From positions 5,010,251 through 5,074,250 of the forward strand of contig NC_049990.1 of NCBI RefSeq assembly GCF_000003815.2: a stretch of DNA of 64,000 nt, in the 5' to 3' direction. A program made the position numbers and the translations under genes. Under the pieces are notes generated by a model. The model saw nothing but the letters and a program-made list of their open reading frames with translations, was not told the DNA's origin and did not search any database. Source of the DNA: Branchiostoma floridae. Its lineage: Eukaryota > Chordata > Leptocardii > Amphioxiformes > Branchiostomatidae. Each line of letters starts with the position of its first letter. Positions within the stretch are counted from its first letter, which is position 1. This document shows positions 1 through 13,400 of this stretch, piece after piece.

Positions 1-210
1 TCGGGACAGGGGCGATGTCTACTGCAAACGGGCTGCCTGTTGAATGACGACAATTTAAAAGAAAAATTAACCACTGCTCACAAAAACGCTTGTAATGATT
101 TTAAGGACAATTCTATCGTTCACTTCTCGGGCCAAGCCTTTCCCACTTGCCAAACACATCAGTTACGATATACATTTAGCTAAAAATGTACACATGTACG
201 ATGTACGAAT

Positions 211-284
211 GTATGATGTCACAAGAAAGGCTGGTATACCTTGTTTTTCAGCACAGTACAAAAACTCTGTACACATGCGCATAC
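211..284 (-). pseudogene. Partial duplicate of filamin exon 1735-1845 with its donor site
   Basis: This stretch matches 1706-1778 closely, including about 25 bp of intron, the donor (CAAG then GTATACC on the minus strand) and about 45 bp of exon. The matched codons read FLYCAEKQ against ALYCAEKQ in the real exon. No good acceptor or filamin frame was found on its 5' side, and a TAA lies in frame upstream, so it looks like a truncated copy. It sits on the 3' side of the last visible exon. Confidence 0.6.
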
Positions 285-350
285 AATCGGTTTGTTAGAG
301 ACTTTGATTATCATGTTATTGTCCAGGTTTATGATCAAAGTAGTTTTTAC

Positions 351-3300
351 CTGTAATTTTCTCTCCATTATATTTGATGTCAAGTTCATGTTTCCCAGCT
401 TCCTTTGCCCGAATCTTCATCAGGTAGACGCCATCTTCCTTCTCTGTCAGCTGAACATCTGCCTTTCCGTTCGGTCCTAAACAACGCGCCTGAAGCAGGC
501 CTGGAAAGTACAATTAACGTTATATTACACATTAAAACTGACATATCTTGAAACGACTTACTATATGTCGTCATAGTCACACCACCATGTTAGAAATAGT
601 TGGTAAACATTTGGTTCAGTTAGTTTCTTTGCACCCGATCAAATGTGCAACGTTAACAGAGTGTCGGAGAAAAAACGTGATGGTTTTTGATGGGGATGTT
701 GCGTGAGGTTAGGTTTAGATTGAGCGAGCTGTGGGACACATCCATCATACTGATAGGGGTGTACCATGTGTCAGCATTGCTAAATGCTCAAGATCTCCAG
801 GGAGTGGGGCTGACCCAATATACCAAATGGCAAACAACACAGATATCTATGAACATCTATGGCTTGATTCTCAATCTGTAAAATTGAATGCTGTTTTATT
901 CTTCTCATAACTCTTATTCCATTTTTAGGTGATACTCCTGTTCTATGATGTTCTTTTTCACTGAGGGAAAGACATCGGATGGTGTCTGAAACGCCTGATC
1001 GTTTCCAAACCATACCCAGTTTCTTAAGTAACTGCTTTTTGGCGCACTCCTGTTTCTTAGAAAGCTTGTGCTCTATATATTATGTTCCTTAGAACTCATG
1101 TTCCATGTTTCTTAGAAAGCATGTGTTCTATATTCCTTAGAACCTCTGTTATATGTTTATTAGAACTCCTGTTCTACTGTTCCTAGAACTCCCGTTTTTT
1201 CATGCTTAGAACGTTTTGCAATGACATTTCACTGTAAACATGCAACATTTCATCCTAATAGTATGTTTTTGCTGTAAAAACTCTTGTCCTTACCCCCTGC
1301 CCCAGCGTCCCGTGGGTCTATGGTAGCGCGGATGGTGCTGCCCAGCACGGCTCCTGTGATGCCTGAGAACCGGACTCTGCTCACGTCTATCGTCTTCTTC
1401 ACGTTGATCTTGAAGGGAGAACCGCGGACCTCAGCTTCGTCCCAGGTAACGTGGAGTCGGTAAGACCCTAGTAATAGGAATGGGAAGCCATTCTTAGACC
1501 ATATGACGATTTACACTTTTTTAAAGCTTGCATAGATACATAGACTCTGGTAGTAAAAATGCGTAATTAAACGTTTCCCTCATTAATGAAATTAATAGAA
1601 TAGAAATGATTACAGTATCGGATGGACAACAATGCCCACAGGTAAACCTTTACCTATAAGTTATCATTACTAGTACTACGGCCTAGGCTGTCATAATCAG
1701 ATATTGTATGATGTGGCAAGAACGAGTGGTATACCTTGTTTTTCAGCACAGTACAAGGCCCTGTACTTGTCCCTTTTCTGAGGGAAGGGCATGAGGGTGA
1801 CTTCCACCTCCTCTTCCCGTCCTCTCAACACACACATTGGTTCACCTGGCATAGAAACAATGGATTTATTATATCTATTCGTTAACTATAAAATAAAAAC
1901 TGTCATCAGTCTTATTGTGTAGATGTAGGTACATCACTCAATCTATCCAAACCAAAGATTACAAGTATTTTTCACAAGACTATGAACATATCGTAATTTA
2001 AGCGGTAGTATCAGGACAATTCAATGATGATATTATACAAGCTCTGATTGTTTTCTGTACTTGGTTAGATACGAAAATAATAACGTAGACGTGTTATCAA
2101 CACACGTATGTACCTGATCCAGCGTCGCTTCCATCAACCACAAATTCCGCCACTTCGTTCACGAAGGCTTCCCGAATACCCGAACCACTCACGACCACCT
2201 TGCTCGGGTCGGATCGGTACCCCCTGGCGTCACCGTAGATTGGACTGCAGGGGAGCTCGAAGTCCAGCCATCGAAGTTGTATAACATGTTCACCTACACA
2301 AAACCACAAAAGTCATTGTCAGTTTTACATCGATGACTCAACTTGAATAAGATTCTATTTATTTCTAACAGGTAAGCAGAGCTACTATTTCTGGTCATGA
2401 AGTCAATTTAATACACCATTCTCACCCGGCGGCCATTATAGATCGAAGACGAGGAGTGTATTGACTTATGGACCTCAATGTGTTATTTTGCATCATTTTG
2501 TTTGCCCATAGACCATACAAAGAATAGCTTCTTATAACCTATGAACCTACTCCTGAATCGCTACATAACTCAATAGAACTGAGCAGAATATATCGTTTAT
2601 ACATCAAAATATGAAAACAATCGATCCTTAAGTGAATAATGATTACACGTGGTTCAACTTTAAGTACCTTCTTCTTTTGGAATGAACGTGACGTATTGTC
2701 TCCCGTTGTTTTTCTGAACCGTTTTGGCTCTGACTTCTCGGGAAGGTCCTTGGACTACAGCGTCTAGAACACCTGCAAGTGAACAGGTAGCAAAAGGGTA
2801 AAATATCAATCCAAATATATTACCCTAAAACAGCAGCGACAAGATATTAGAAAAGGGCTTAGATAGAAGTAATTTGAGTCTTACATATAACATATGAGTA
2901 CTGATTAAGATACATCAGTTACGGATGATGTGTCTTATAATTTAAGCATTCATTAATAATTTCTTGGGGCAAAATTGACAATCAAGTGATGATACAGCAA
3001 ATTTATTCTTGTCACCTCTTAGTGACTAAAACACAACACTCCGTTCAACTTCAAGAACAATGAAATTGATCTTAATAGTTTTTAATAAAGGAGATTTAAC
3101 CCTCTTTTAAGGAAAAGTTCTTGTAAGGACCCTTACCACCAGGACCGGCGTCTTGCACGTTGAAGGGAAAGGTGAACTGCTCGTCTACAGTTAGAGACAG
3201 ACGGTTGGTGTTCCCCATCAGCGCTCGCCAGTCACCTAGAAGCTCCACTTTCTTAGGGTTCACCACGGTCACTTGGAAAGGGCTTCCTGTAGTTGGCAAA

Positions 3301-4456
3301 GTCCGAAAGTTATAGTAAACCAGGAGCGTCGTTTTATCTTTATTGCCCGTCTAAAGAGGTTATATTTACTGTCTTTAATATGATTGTACACCGTTATCAA
3401 TTGTTGTTCACTTGTTATCATACGGATACGAATTTGCCATAAACTTTCACTTAGCAGCATTTGCTTGGTAAAGAAGAAGGCAAATAAGACGTTCACACAA
3501 AATATGACAACGGTTAGGACTGAATTCTTCCAAATTAGTTATTAGGATATAGTTAGCTAGGTATGTAGAATCCTGAAAAAACAAACATTAGAATTAAGAT
3601 GTATTTCAGTATTAGACTTACTGCGGAACGAGATATCTACACTTCAGTGTTTATTGGGTATCAAAAGTCCGTGCAAGAATGTCAGTTTACTTTGGAATTT
3701 TTGGAGGACAAAATGTCTCCTGCTGCAAAGTTCAACTGTCTTGGTACACAAAATGCTGTTTTGGATCCATGTCGGTGGTTGATTCTGCCACAGCCTGCTT
3801 GAAAATCCTATGGCATCAAAATCGTACGACGATCGAACGACCTATATGTAACAGTACCCTTACCGTCTATTTCCTGCCCGCCATACTTGGCGTGTATCTT
3901 GTAGGCTCCGACCTGCCGTGGAGTGTAGGAGGCGTAGTGCTTGTCGCCGCGTCGGTCTACTGTGCACGGGATCATCGTGCTGGGACCTGGTAAAAAGTAC
4001 AACGATTAGGATGAATAAATAAATGAAGGGTTGGTTGGATGAATGAATGAATACGTGAGTTTTTGTTTGTTTCATTTGGATCTCTGTTAGTAATAACGTA
4101 ATATATCGTTCCACTATTCTTCCTGGAGTCCGTAACAATACAGGTGCAATGAAATGAAATGTAAGTGATTGAGTGATGGGATTAATTAATAAGGCAATAA
4201 AAGGGAATGTCCACCCTATGCCGATTGAGTAAAATGTGTGTTTGTTAGTTAAAAGTCTGCAAGGTTTAGATACAGAGAGCTCCGCGGACAGGGTAAAGAA
4301 GGAGTAGACGAAAAGCCGTACCGAACACTTGGATCTCTAGAGACGACCTCGGATGGCCAGTCGTGTCCACAACAAACTCTGATATCTTTCCCTCCACCGC
4401 CCTCTTCAGCCCTTGTCCGTAGGCGGCGATCTTCTCTTTGGGTTGAATGTCTTGGT
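351..4456 (-). other. Post-hinge filamin repeats I-L (exons of 135, 123, 150, 105, 180, 111, 174, 150 nt)
   Basis: Eight exons encode four further filamin repeats. Repeat I begins IAAYGQGLKRAV with EFVVDTTG and YTPRQVGAYKI. Repeat J begins GSPFQVTVVNP and VELLGDWRALMG. Repeat K begins SKVVVSGSGIREAF with FVVDGSDAGSG. Repeat L begins VSRVRFSGITGAV with DPRDAGAGG and ends at NGEKITG at the last visible donor. Exon sizes do not follow the pre-hinge cassette rhythm, so this block has a separate duplication history. All exons are still phase 1-1. Confidence 0.85.
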
Positions 4457-7400
4457 CTAGAAAGTACATGGAAAATGTCAGCTTAAAAAGTTTTGATACA
4501 ATTCCTTATACCCGCCTCACATTAGGCGCGATTCGATCGGAAGACTAGTTTACGAGCTCTAAATGACATTTTCGTGAGTAAGACGTCCGGTGTTCTCACG
4601 ATCATCTTGCGACTTTTAGGGATCGCCGGCAATTTTCAGGAGTCTTACGACGGTTGCGGTGCAGCGAAACATGTTCTTAACATAAGCGACAAGTCGCAGG
4701 AGATCTCCAAGATCGCAGAGCTCGTTACCGAGTCGCAGATCGTGCGTGCAAATCGTGCGTACCTCGCAAGGGTATCGGTCAATAGTCTTGCGTCAATCCA
4801 ACGATTGAAGACCGATAGGCGATCATCGAACGCAAATCGGATGGCGAACGCCCGTCAGTCGGGCGACGTTCGGGCGACGTTCACCCGACTTCCGATTGTT
4901 TACAAATATTGAATTTCTGGGAATGTGAGGGTAATTCTAACATTGTGGCCCCTGTGGCAGTATGTAGGCTGGCTTTGTGACACACTTTCCTTTCTTGTGT
5001 CATTTCTATTATGCCCGCGCATTCCATTCATTGGTTAAAAAGATTCCGACAACAAACTAAGCAACATTTATTGATCTCTTGCCTTTTTTGAGGAACGTTT
5101 TGTATTCCCTTGTCCGCGTGCAAGAGGTCATGGGAGGTTCATTATCATAGATTTATTCACCGTCAATCGCACGAGGCTCGCTTATATGTGAGGGGAACAG
5201 GTTTTGGGCGAAAAATACGCAAGACCATCTTAAGATCTTAAAATCAGCCGAACTTCCTGCGATCGCGAAGTACGTCCGAAGATCGTATATAATGTGAGGC
5301 GGGTATTAGGTGAACTGTCTACGATTTCCAACCAAAGCTGACTGCAATCAATTTTGAATGTTTCATGGATGACTGAATGATAAGGGCTAGAATGAAAGCT
5401 TTATTTGTAGTTAACACAATGCATCTAGAGATTCAAACTTTCTTTATGTCAATCTAAGGACTGCTCATCTGCAACTTTTAACCAAGTCCTCCAACTATTT
5501 CAGGTATGTTGTTAACCAAAGCCACCTACCATATGTATATTGAGCCTGTATTTTTAAAAAGACAGATTAGTTGAAAATATGGTGGATTTATCACTTATAC
5601 TGGATGAAAAATTAAGATATTACGATCATATATGAAAAAGGCAGGCAGATGTTACCTCTCCAATAGTCAGGTTCTGGGATGGTAAACGCGCCCGGGCTTG
5701 TCGGCGTGTGGGCAGGAGGGTTTCTTGCCGCGTAGAGCGCCGCGATCGGTTCGGACCGTCTCGGGCTCAACGGCTGGGGTCTCCGAGGACTGTTCGGCTC
5801 CTGTCGTGTCGGGCTGTTCGGTTCGAATCGGTTCGAACTGTTCGGTTCGAATCGGTTCGAACTGTTCGGTTCGAATCGTGTTGGACTGAGGGGTTCGGAT
5901 TGTCTTCGGCCCAGAGGAGGATGTTCGGGTCTCATCTGAAGGGACTTTGGCCTGCTGGGAATGACTGCGTCGTCTTGCGGGTATATCGTCGGACTCTGGA
6001 CTTCTATGGTGGTGTTGTAGCTCTGGCCTGGTCTGACTTCGAACGCAAATGGGCTTCCTGCAAGTAAGGAATCGAAACAGGTGTCTTATAATATACGAAG
6101 ATGAGATGTTGCAATACTATGAATCGTCTTTACCAACCATCATTAGTTCACTGTGCGTTGATACGTAGACTTAGCATCTTTAATATGCTTGCTTGCTGGT
6201 TCAATCTTAAGTTCTTATCAACGTATAACGCCCTACGTTGGATGGAAGTATTCTCAATGTATGTGTCCGTATGATTACATGAAATGTGTCACTCTTCAGG
6301 AAGGGCCTTAAGGCTGGTGATGATTGGAGTCCATATGTTTCCAATTTGTGACAGAAATGCTTGTATCATTACCTTCAACTTCGAAGCCATTGAATCTGAC
6401 CACAGCTTCGTGCGACCCCGCGACTTTGGGCTGGAAGTGGCAGGTGTGTTTGGTGCCGCCAGGGGGCGTCTTCACGTGACACGGGAACGACCTTCCCGCA
6501 CAGGTGATCTCAACGGTGGGGGCGCCCTTACCCACAGCGGCCGTCTGGACTGTGGAATCGGGAAATAGACAAGTGTCTTTATATTCAGCTAGTTATTTTC
6601 ACAAAAATACAAATTACGACGGGGAAAGATATGCGACTGACACTGTACAGTCAGGCTTAGTGTAGTCTGTGAACACTCATGAAGCTTTTTTTTCTATCAG
6701 AACAATAACAGTTGTGATAGACAGTTGAAGATTCAATGTATTGTGGAAAAATTGCCTTTGCTCTTTTCGATAAGTCGCAGCAAGCAGAAGACCACAGCCT
6801 TGTCAGGTATACGTAGCTGCATCTTAGTAAAGCGAAAACAGTTGGGAATCGAACTCCATCTTGCTAGACTCTGGACTACGCACAGAACCGTCAGGACTGA
6901 TAAGTTTCTGTGCAGTGACATATTTCACCCTCATTAAATGACTAGAGGAATGGCTCGCTGGATGTAACCCTACATAGCGTATAATTATACCATCCCCATT
7001 GGAGTGGGTAATGAAGCGTCCCTTACCCCAGAAGCTCATCTCCTGCCCCGCGGTTGTATCCTGGATGGGCCCCACCTTGACCTTGCTGAGGTCGAAGGTC
7101 TGGCAGGTGAAGGGGCTGCCGTCAATGCTCTCTCTCAGTACCGTGACGACGATGATGTGTGGACCTGTAGGATACAAGATAAACACCCACAATCGAGGTA
7201 AGATGAATGTTTAACATGTAATATGTTATCTGCAATGAAATTAAGTCAGCGATACTGTATGACAAGAAAATCCGGTACATAATCTGGAAGTTTTACTTAT
7301 TCTTACTACTTGACTATTGGGGCACCGCAGAAGATCTAAAACCCAGTTTTCTCCACCCTTTCAGTTTTCTTCTTAGTGTTTGGCTTAGAGTCATGCTTGT

Positions 7401-10400
7401 CCATTTGCAAATGCTATCTTTCCGTCTTATCCGCTGGCTATCTCTGTCTTTTTCATGGACGTTTCCTTGCAGGCGGTTCCTTGGAAGTAGAAGCATCGAT
7501 ACTTAATTTCTTACCTATTTCTGTGGGCGTGAAATGGCACGTGAAGTCCCCCACACCGCTGTCACGTACTTTACATGGCACTGTAGCTCGGCTCGGACCT
7601 GAGGAACAAATAGTGTTGATTAAAAGCAAACAAGCTAGAAGAAACCAAGTTTATGATGAAGCAGTAGCCAGTGCTTCCTGACAATCCGTAACCAGGGGAA
7701 CTAGAAGTCGGTACCTTACCTGAACACTTGGACAGGGATGCAAATAATGTTTTGTAAAGGACTATGAGAAATTTCCGAGCAGCCTTAGTAACCCCTGCTT
7801 CGCCTATTGAGCCAGTTTGTTGAACTTGCCGAAGCTCGATGTTTCTGACGTCGGGGGAAGAGATGCTGCTACAGGGAGTGTAGTTTAGCCTAGAAGTGGT
7901 CAATGGCATTGCGCTGAGCAGAATCCTTAAAAAATGATGATCACTTACTGGTAACCCTGGCCTCTATGTCCTTAGCGCTGGCCCCTCCTGCACGAGCCGT
8001 GTCCACCACGAACACTGCCTCGTTGTTGATGGGTGCCAACTGTAGTCCGTCTCCTGAAGCTGTCGCTCTCCGGGCATCAACCACCTGGATCTTGAAGGGA
8101 CTCCCTGTGTTAAACATTTAGATTAAAATGAGAATCTTGTTTCATACACGGGCTCATATTTGTATCTAAACAAAAAAGATGAAATGTTACGTATGATGCA
8201 GCATCTTGTCTGAAGACATTGACACAAGTGTCTTTGATTTCGACCTCTTCAACAATCAACTAACGAAGATGTTTTGGACTTTCTATTAAGGCAAAGACAG
8301 ATTTAAGACATATGAACTGAAATGGCCCGAAAGCATTAAACGTTTATTACCTGGAACCACAACCCTGTTGAAGCTGAGGGTGACACCGTGTGGCTGAGGC
8401 GTCACAGGTAAGAAGGACACCAGATACCGTCCCAGGCCCCTGTCCATCATCTGAGTCTCTGTGGGCGGGTCTCTGATGATGCACTCCAGCTTGCCTCCGC
8501 CTGCATGGCTGGTGTCAACTGGAAGGAGCAGGTCATAGTTTATACTTCTTGGTTTGAATGACAGAAAAGCAGTGTAATTCAACTGGACAACAGAGACTAT
8601 GGGATAGCCTCATAGGTCTAGTCCATTTTACTCCTCTTATCACTTCCCTTATACTAATATATTTAGTGGTGAAAAGCATCGAAGTGGGATAGAAACAGTA
8701 TGGACACTAAGATAGTTATGTCGACCGTACAGTCAGAACTGAAAGATTTTTGCCATTCGCAAACGACTAAAAGCTTCAAGCCTACGAGGTCTGACATTTA
8801 GAAGACATGACTGCTTATATGTATAAACTTGAATGTCCATTAGTTTGCAAGAACAGGCCATCGTTTCTGTCTTACCCAGAAATGACATCTTCTCGTTCAG
8901 TTTAGCTTTTTTATCTCCTCCTAAGAGCACATTGATTTTGCTGACGTCATACGTCCATGTCTTGAAGGGGCTTCCCTCGATCTCCTTCCCGTCGTAAGTA
9001 ATCTTGATCCGGTGTTCACCTGTGGACAGGTAAAGCAAACTTGGTATCCTTCAAAGCATTAGGATGAGTATGAAAAATTGAAGGGTGCCTGATATATAAG
9101 AGAAAAATGCAATATGTATTAGAACACGAGTGTTTTTACAGAAAGCAATGTAATTTTCTGTCATACATTTGCTTATGTTATGTACATTTATTCACTACAG
9201 AGTGACTAACTATACCTGATTCAAACATTGCAAAGTATTGGAGTTTCTCAACAAAAGGAGCAATAAGTATAATATGAACTTACCCACATCCACAGGTGTA
9301 TATTCTACGATATGATAATCGTCTTGCGGAGATACTGCTGCTTCCACGTCATCAAAACCTGGACCTGGATGAAGCACAAAAACATCATCATATGAAGTCA
9401 ATCAATCATATTTTTACATGGGATGGTGGCGATGAGCTGGTCTATTCACGTTGCTATAGTAGAGCGTTAGATAAAAAGCGTAAGCTCCAAGCACAGAATC
9501 TATATAGCGTTAAGAGGATACGCACCATTAAAAAAGGTTACAAACATACAAAAGCAAAAAAAAAGGAGATCAAAATGTAAAACCAAGAACTTCTTGGTAA
9601 AACAAGGTAATAGACAAACAAAAACAATGACGAAACTCACCTGTGACGTCCACCTGCAGCATGGCCACCCCTGCGTCATCAGTGTTGACGAAAAAGCTCG
9701 TGGGTTTTCCCACCGGAAGCGGACGGACGTCCTCGATGCCGTCACCGGAAACGGTCACCTTGCTGACGTCAACAAACGTCACGACGCAGCGGAACGGATT
9801 GCCTGTGTAGGTGAAAAATGTAGTTAAGAAAACTACCTAACAAACCAACCAACTAGCCACCCAACCAAGTGAAGTCATACATGTAATTTGGGTAACTACA
9901 CCAGAGCCCACATATAGAGACGAGAGGCGCTACAGGCTTTCTAACACAATTGACTGACTGAACGTGTTCATACAAAAGACTCTCGTGGCAGAGGTAGTCG
10001 GCTATTCTACCCGAGGAAGGCTAGAGAAAAAGACAGACCCACTTTTCAAATAGTGTTGGAGACATGTTACGCCTTTCTACAAATTTCGAATGGCACAAGG
10101 AAAACGAAGACAGCAGTTACCTGGCACAAGCGAGCCATTGAACTTGACGACGACGTCATGTGGTGACATTGACTTTGGCGTGAAGGTCACGAGGAATTTG
10201 TCTTCTCCCTGCCTGTACACGTCACAAGGCGTGGTGCCGTCCCCGCTCGAGACCTCCGCCTCTACGTCGCCTTCTCCAGCGTATGTTGTCATCACTGGGA
10301 AAGAACGATTTAATTGGTGACTAGAAGTAGAGTAAACAGTTAACGTGTCGACTGCATGCTGTCATGACTGTAAGGACTGGAAGCACACATGTGTTGCCTT

Positions 10401-13400
10401 TTTTATTTAACTTCCTTTGCTTGCATCTTGTCGTAAGGCAATAGCCTCTACCAGGCTTCGTGGATCGGTGGTCTAATTGTAGAAATTCGACAAATAGAGT
10501 CTATAGTACGCTAGGGGAGTTAGCCGGCCAGAAGAGTATGTTTCCTCACAATGATTCTACCGATCCACGGAGCCAGGTAGAGGCTAGTAAGGCAATAGTA
10601 TTGCATAAGGTACCGCACTATGAAAGAGAATAGTTTGTTTTACATCTCTACCAAATGGAATACGATTTTCATCATTAATTTTGTGAAGAGAGTAAAACAA
10701 AGGAATGTTATGCAGACTTTGTAATAATTCGATCAACACACATTGGGCTAAGAACTCAACAATATCCCAATACCCTGAATATAAGTAGGTCCTTACCCGT
10801 ACAGGTGACTTCCTGTCCAACTCTCCCGTAACTTGGAACATCCACTGTAACCCTTGTCGGGTCATAGACATTCGTGGCGAAAGGACTGCCGGGTAGGGAA
10901 ACTCCATCCGCCATAATAGCGATGCTGTGGGACCCTTCAAGATGAATACACAAGAATATCGCATCAGTGGCTCTGTTTTACACTACAAGGTAATTAATGG
11001 TTATTCACCAACTGAAGCTGAAGACAGTCATTTCAGTGACTAAAGCTTGTAATTTCTGCAAACCTTGTGTGTCATCATTATGGTGGATTGGTGGTACACA
11101 TGCAAAGTTTTTGTAATTCTTTAAGCACTTTGATATATATTATATATTTATATATTTTATATATCTTTGCCATCGTCATTGCTCATATGGCAATTGAGGG
11201 AAAGAGAGTCAGACCCACGAAGTTTAGATTCAGACATTAAGAATCTGAAAAAAGTGTAGCCACATATTCTCATCTCCTACATTATCACTGGTTGCATTCA
11301 TTTTATGTATACTGTAACTGAGCTAAGGACAAGAAGTGAATTGTGATGAACTTATCACTGAAGAAAAATAAAACAAAGTGACTTCTTACCAACTTCCTCG
11401 GGAGTGTACTGTATGACGAGCTTGTCACGTGACCCCGTGAAACCACAAGGGACGTTCAGACCAGAAGGACCTGTTGGACAACAAGATTAGGTCAAGAAAA
11501 TCACAAAGATTAAAGTAAATGAAGATGTGACTTAAACGATATTGTTGACAAAACAGTTTCTTAGAAAGGTGACCGGGCGCTACATTCTTACTAATATCCT
11601 ACGTAATTCTATCCTTACTAGTATTGCAAGTCCCTATATGTCATATGAAATACTGTAGACTGTGATTTCAAAATTGCTCTTAAGCAATTCGGCATAGAAG
11701 TCTTACAAAGAATCGATTTTTGACATTATACGAACGCCTGGCATAAAATAGATTCATATGATTTCATATTCCGATTTTTTGCATAGTACGGTTGACATGT
11801 GGCAAGTCAAATTTGCCCCCCCCCCCCCGGCCCAGCTAAATGGTATCACCATCGACAAGGGGAGGGGGGTATTGATTCAGAAGTATCATACCAGACGCTT
11901 ACAATTACAGTGACGCATAATCTTCAAAGTTCAATAATTGTACATTGTGGATGTTAGAATTTAGTATATATACGACATCCTAACATCATAGTCTGACTAA
12001 TCTGTATGCAATCTTAACCCACCAATTCAAATGCCTTTCCTTATACCTTCATTTCTACAAGCAGCTCATGTGTACCTCAAGTCAGCTGTCCAAAGTCAGC
12101 ACTTTTGATGAGGGATTGTTTCACATAAAACATTAGCTTTACAGTGTCTTTTTCTTAATATAGTACTAGTAAACAGCACACACAGTTTGTGGTAGACGCC
12201 CTATCAAATAATGGCTTCCAGTTAAATACGTGTCACTGACCTTTTTAAGGAGACATAACCGCCTGACGACAATAAGCACTGTGACGTAGGGTTGAGGAAG
12301 GCTATGTTTTTCAGTGCTCCAAAATATGTGTCAGACTACCACTGTAAAACTAAACTAATACCAAGGGAAATCTCTGAGACCATAAAGCCAGTGGTACTGA
12401 TCTGCTATGCTCTACTTCATTTCGTTTTAAGGTTTCTAATGGGGCCATGATAACAATTATCGAGCTTTGTGGAAAGTCGGGTCTGATCCAATTCAAATAA
12501 TGAGCAGATAATGTAGGATTCACGAGAACAAAAACGTGGAGTGTCAGTGTGACCTGCCAGCCATGATAACCCGTCCGACCTGGTACATTAGACTCGTGGG
12601 AAAAGCAAAGAAGGTTGAACAAGTAGTTGTCTTTCAGTTGTCTAACATGTATAATTATATAGTTAATGTACGTAAACAATCATTAAATTTCAAGTAAAAA
12701 TAGAGGACTGTTTGGTTGACAATTCTGTACAAAAAGTTTTCTATTTGAAATAAATGCTGTTGCTTTCGACTAAGCGACCTCAAGGTCACCAGACAAACGA
12801 CCTCAAGGACAGTTCTCTAAATACTATTCCATAATTTTTCTTTACCGAGGCAAGAAAATATTTCTGTCCACGGACAGCAAGAAATTATTACAAAGGTAAC
12901 TTTAAGACAGTTAGAAGTACTCTACATGCGAGTAATGCAATGTCACTACGCTCCAATAGAATACCGTTGACCTCTAACCTATGAAATGTGACCTACGACC
13001 TCTTTTCCGCTCCCACATGAGTTTAAGAATGTTAACATATGTTAACCAATGTTCCCTTTGACCTAACTATTCTCCCACAGATATAGATAAAGACCCTATA
13101 CTCACAAATGTCGACAGACTGCTTTCACAACAATCGGGAAAGGTCTAACTTTGTTTTGACAAGATAGTGTACGCCTATATCATGACGTGCTATCAGCTAT
13201 GATATCATCGAACATGTATTCGGGGGGACACTCACGAAGGATCCTAGGAATGTACCGCCTCAGGGTATGTCACTCCGGGTCTTTTGTGTGAAATATTAAG
13301 ATGATGAAGCTATTCTATTCATGGCACGAGTAGGCGAACTGGCTAATCAGTCAAACCCGGTTCGAGTCATTGACATGGTTCAAGCCATCGACCTCGAGCC

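Noticed and set aside
4574-4912. 112-codon plus-strand frame inside the 797-bp inverted-repeat element
   Set aside because: It has no transposase motif, no homologue that I recognise, and is too short for a PIF/Harbinger transposase.
5708-6067. 119-codon plus-strand frame over the hinge exon
   Set aside because: It is the reverse of a low-complexity tandem-repeat coding exon. The minus-strand frame has splice sites in the right phase at both ends.
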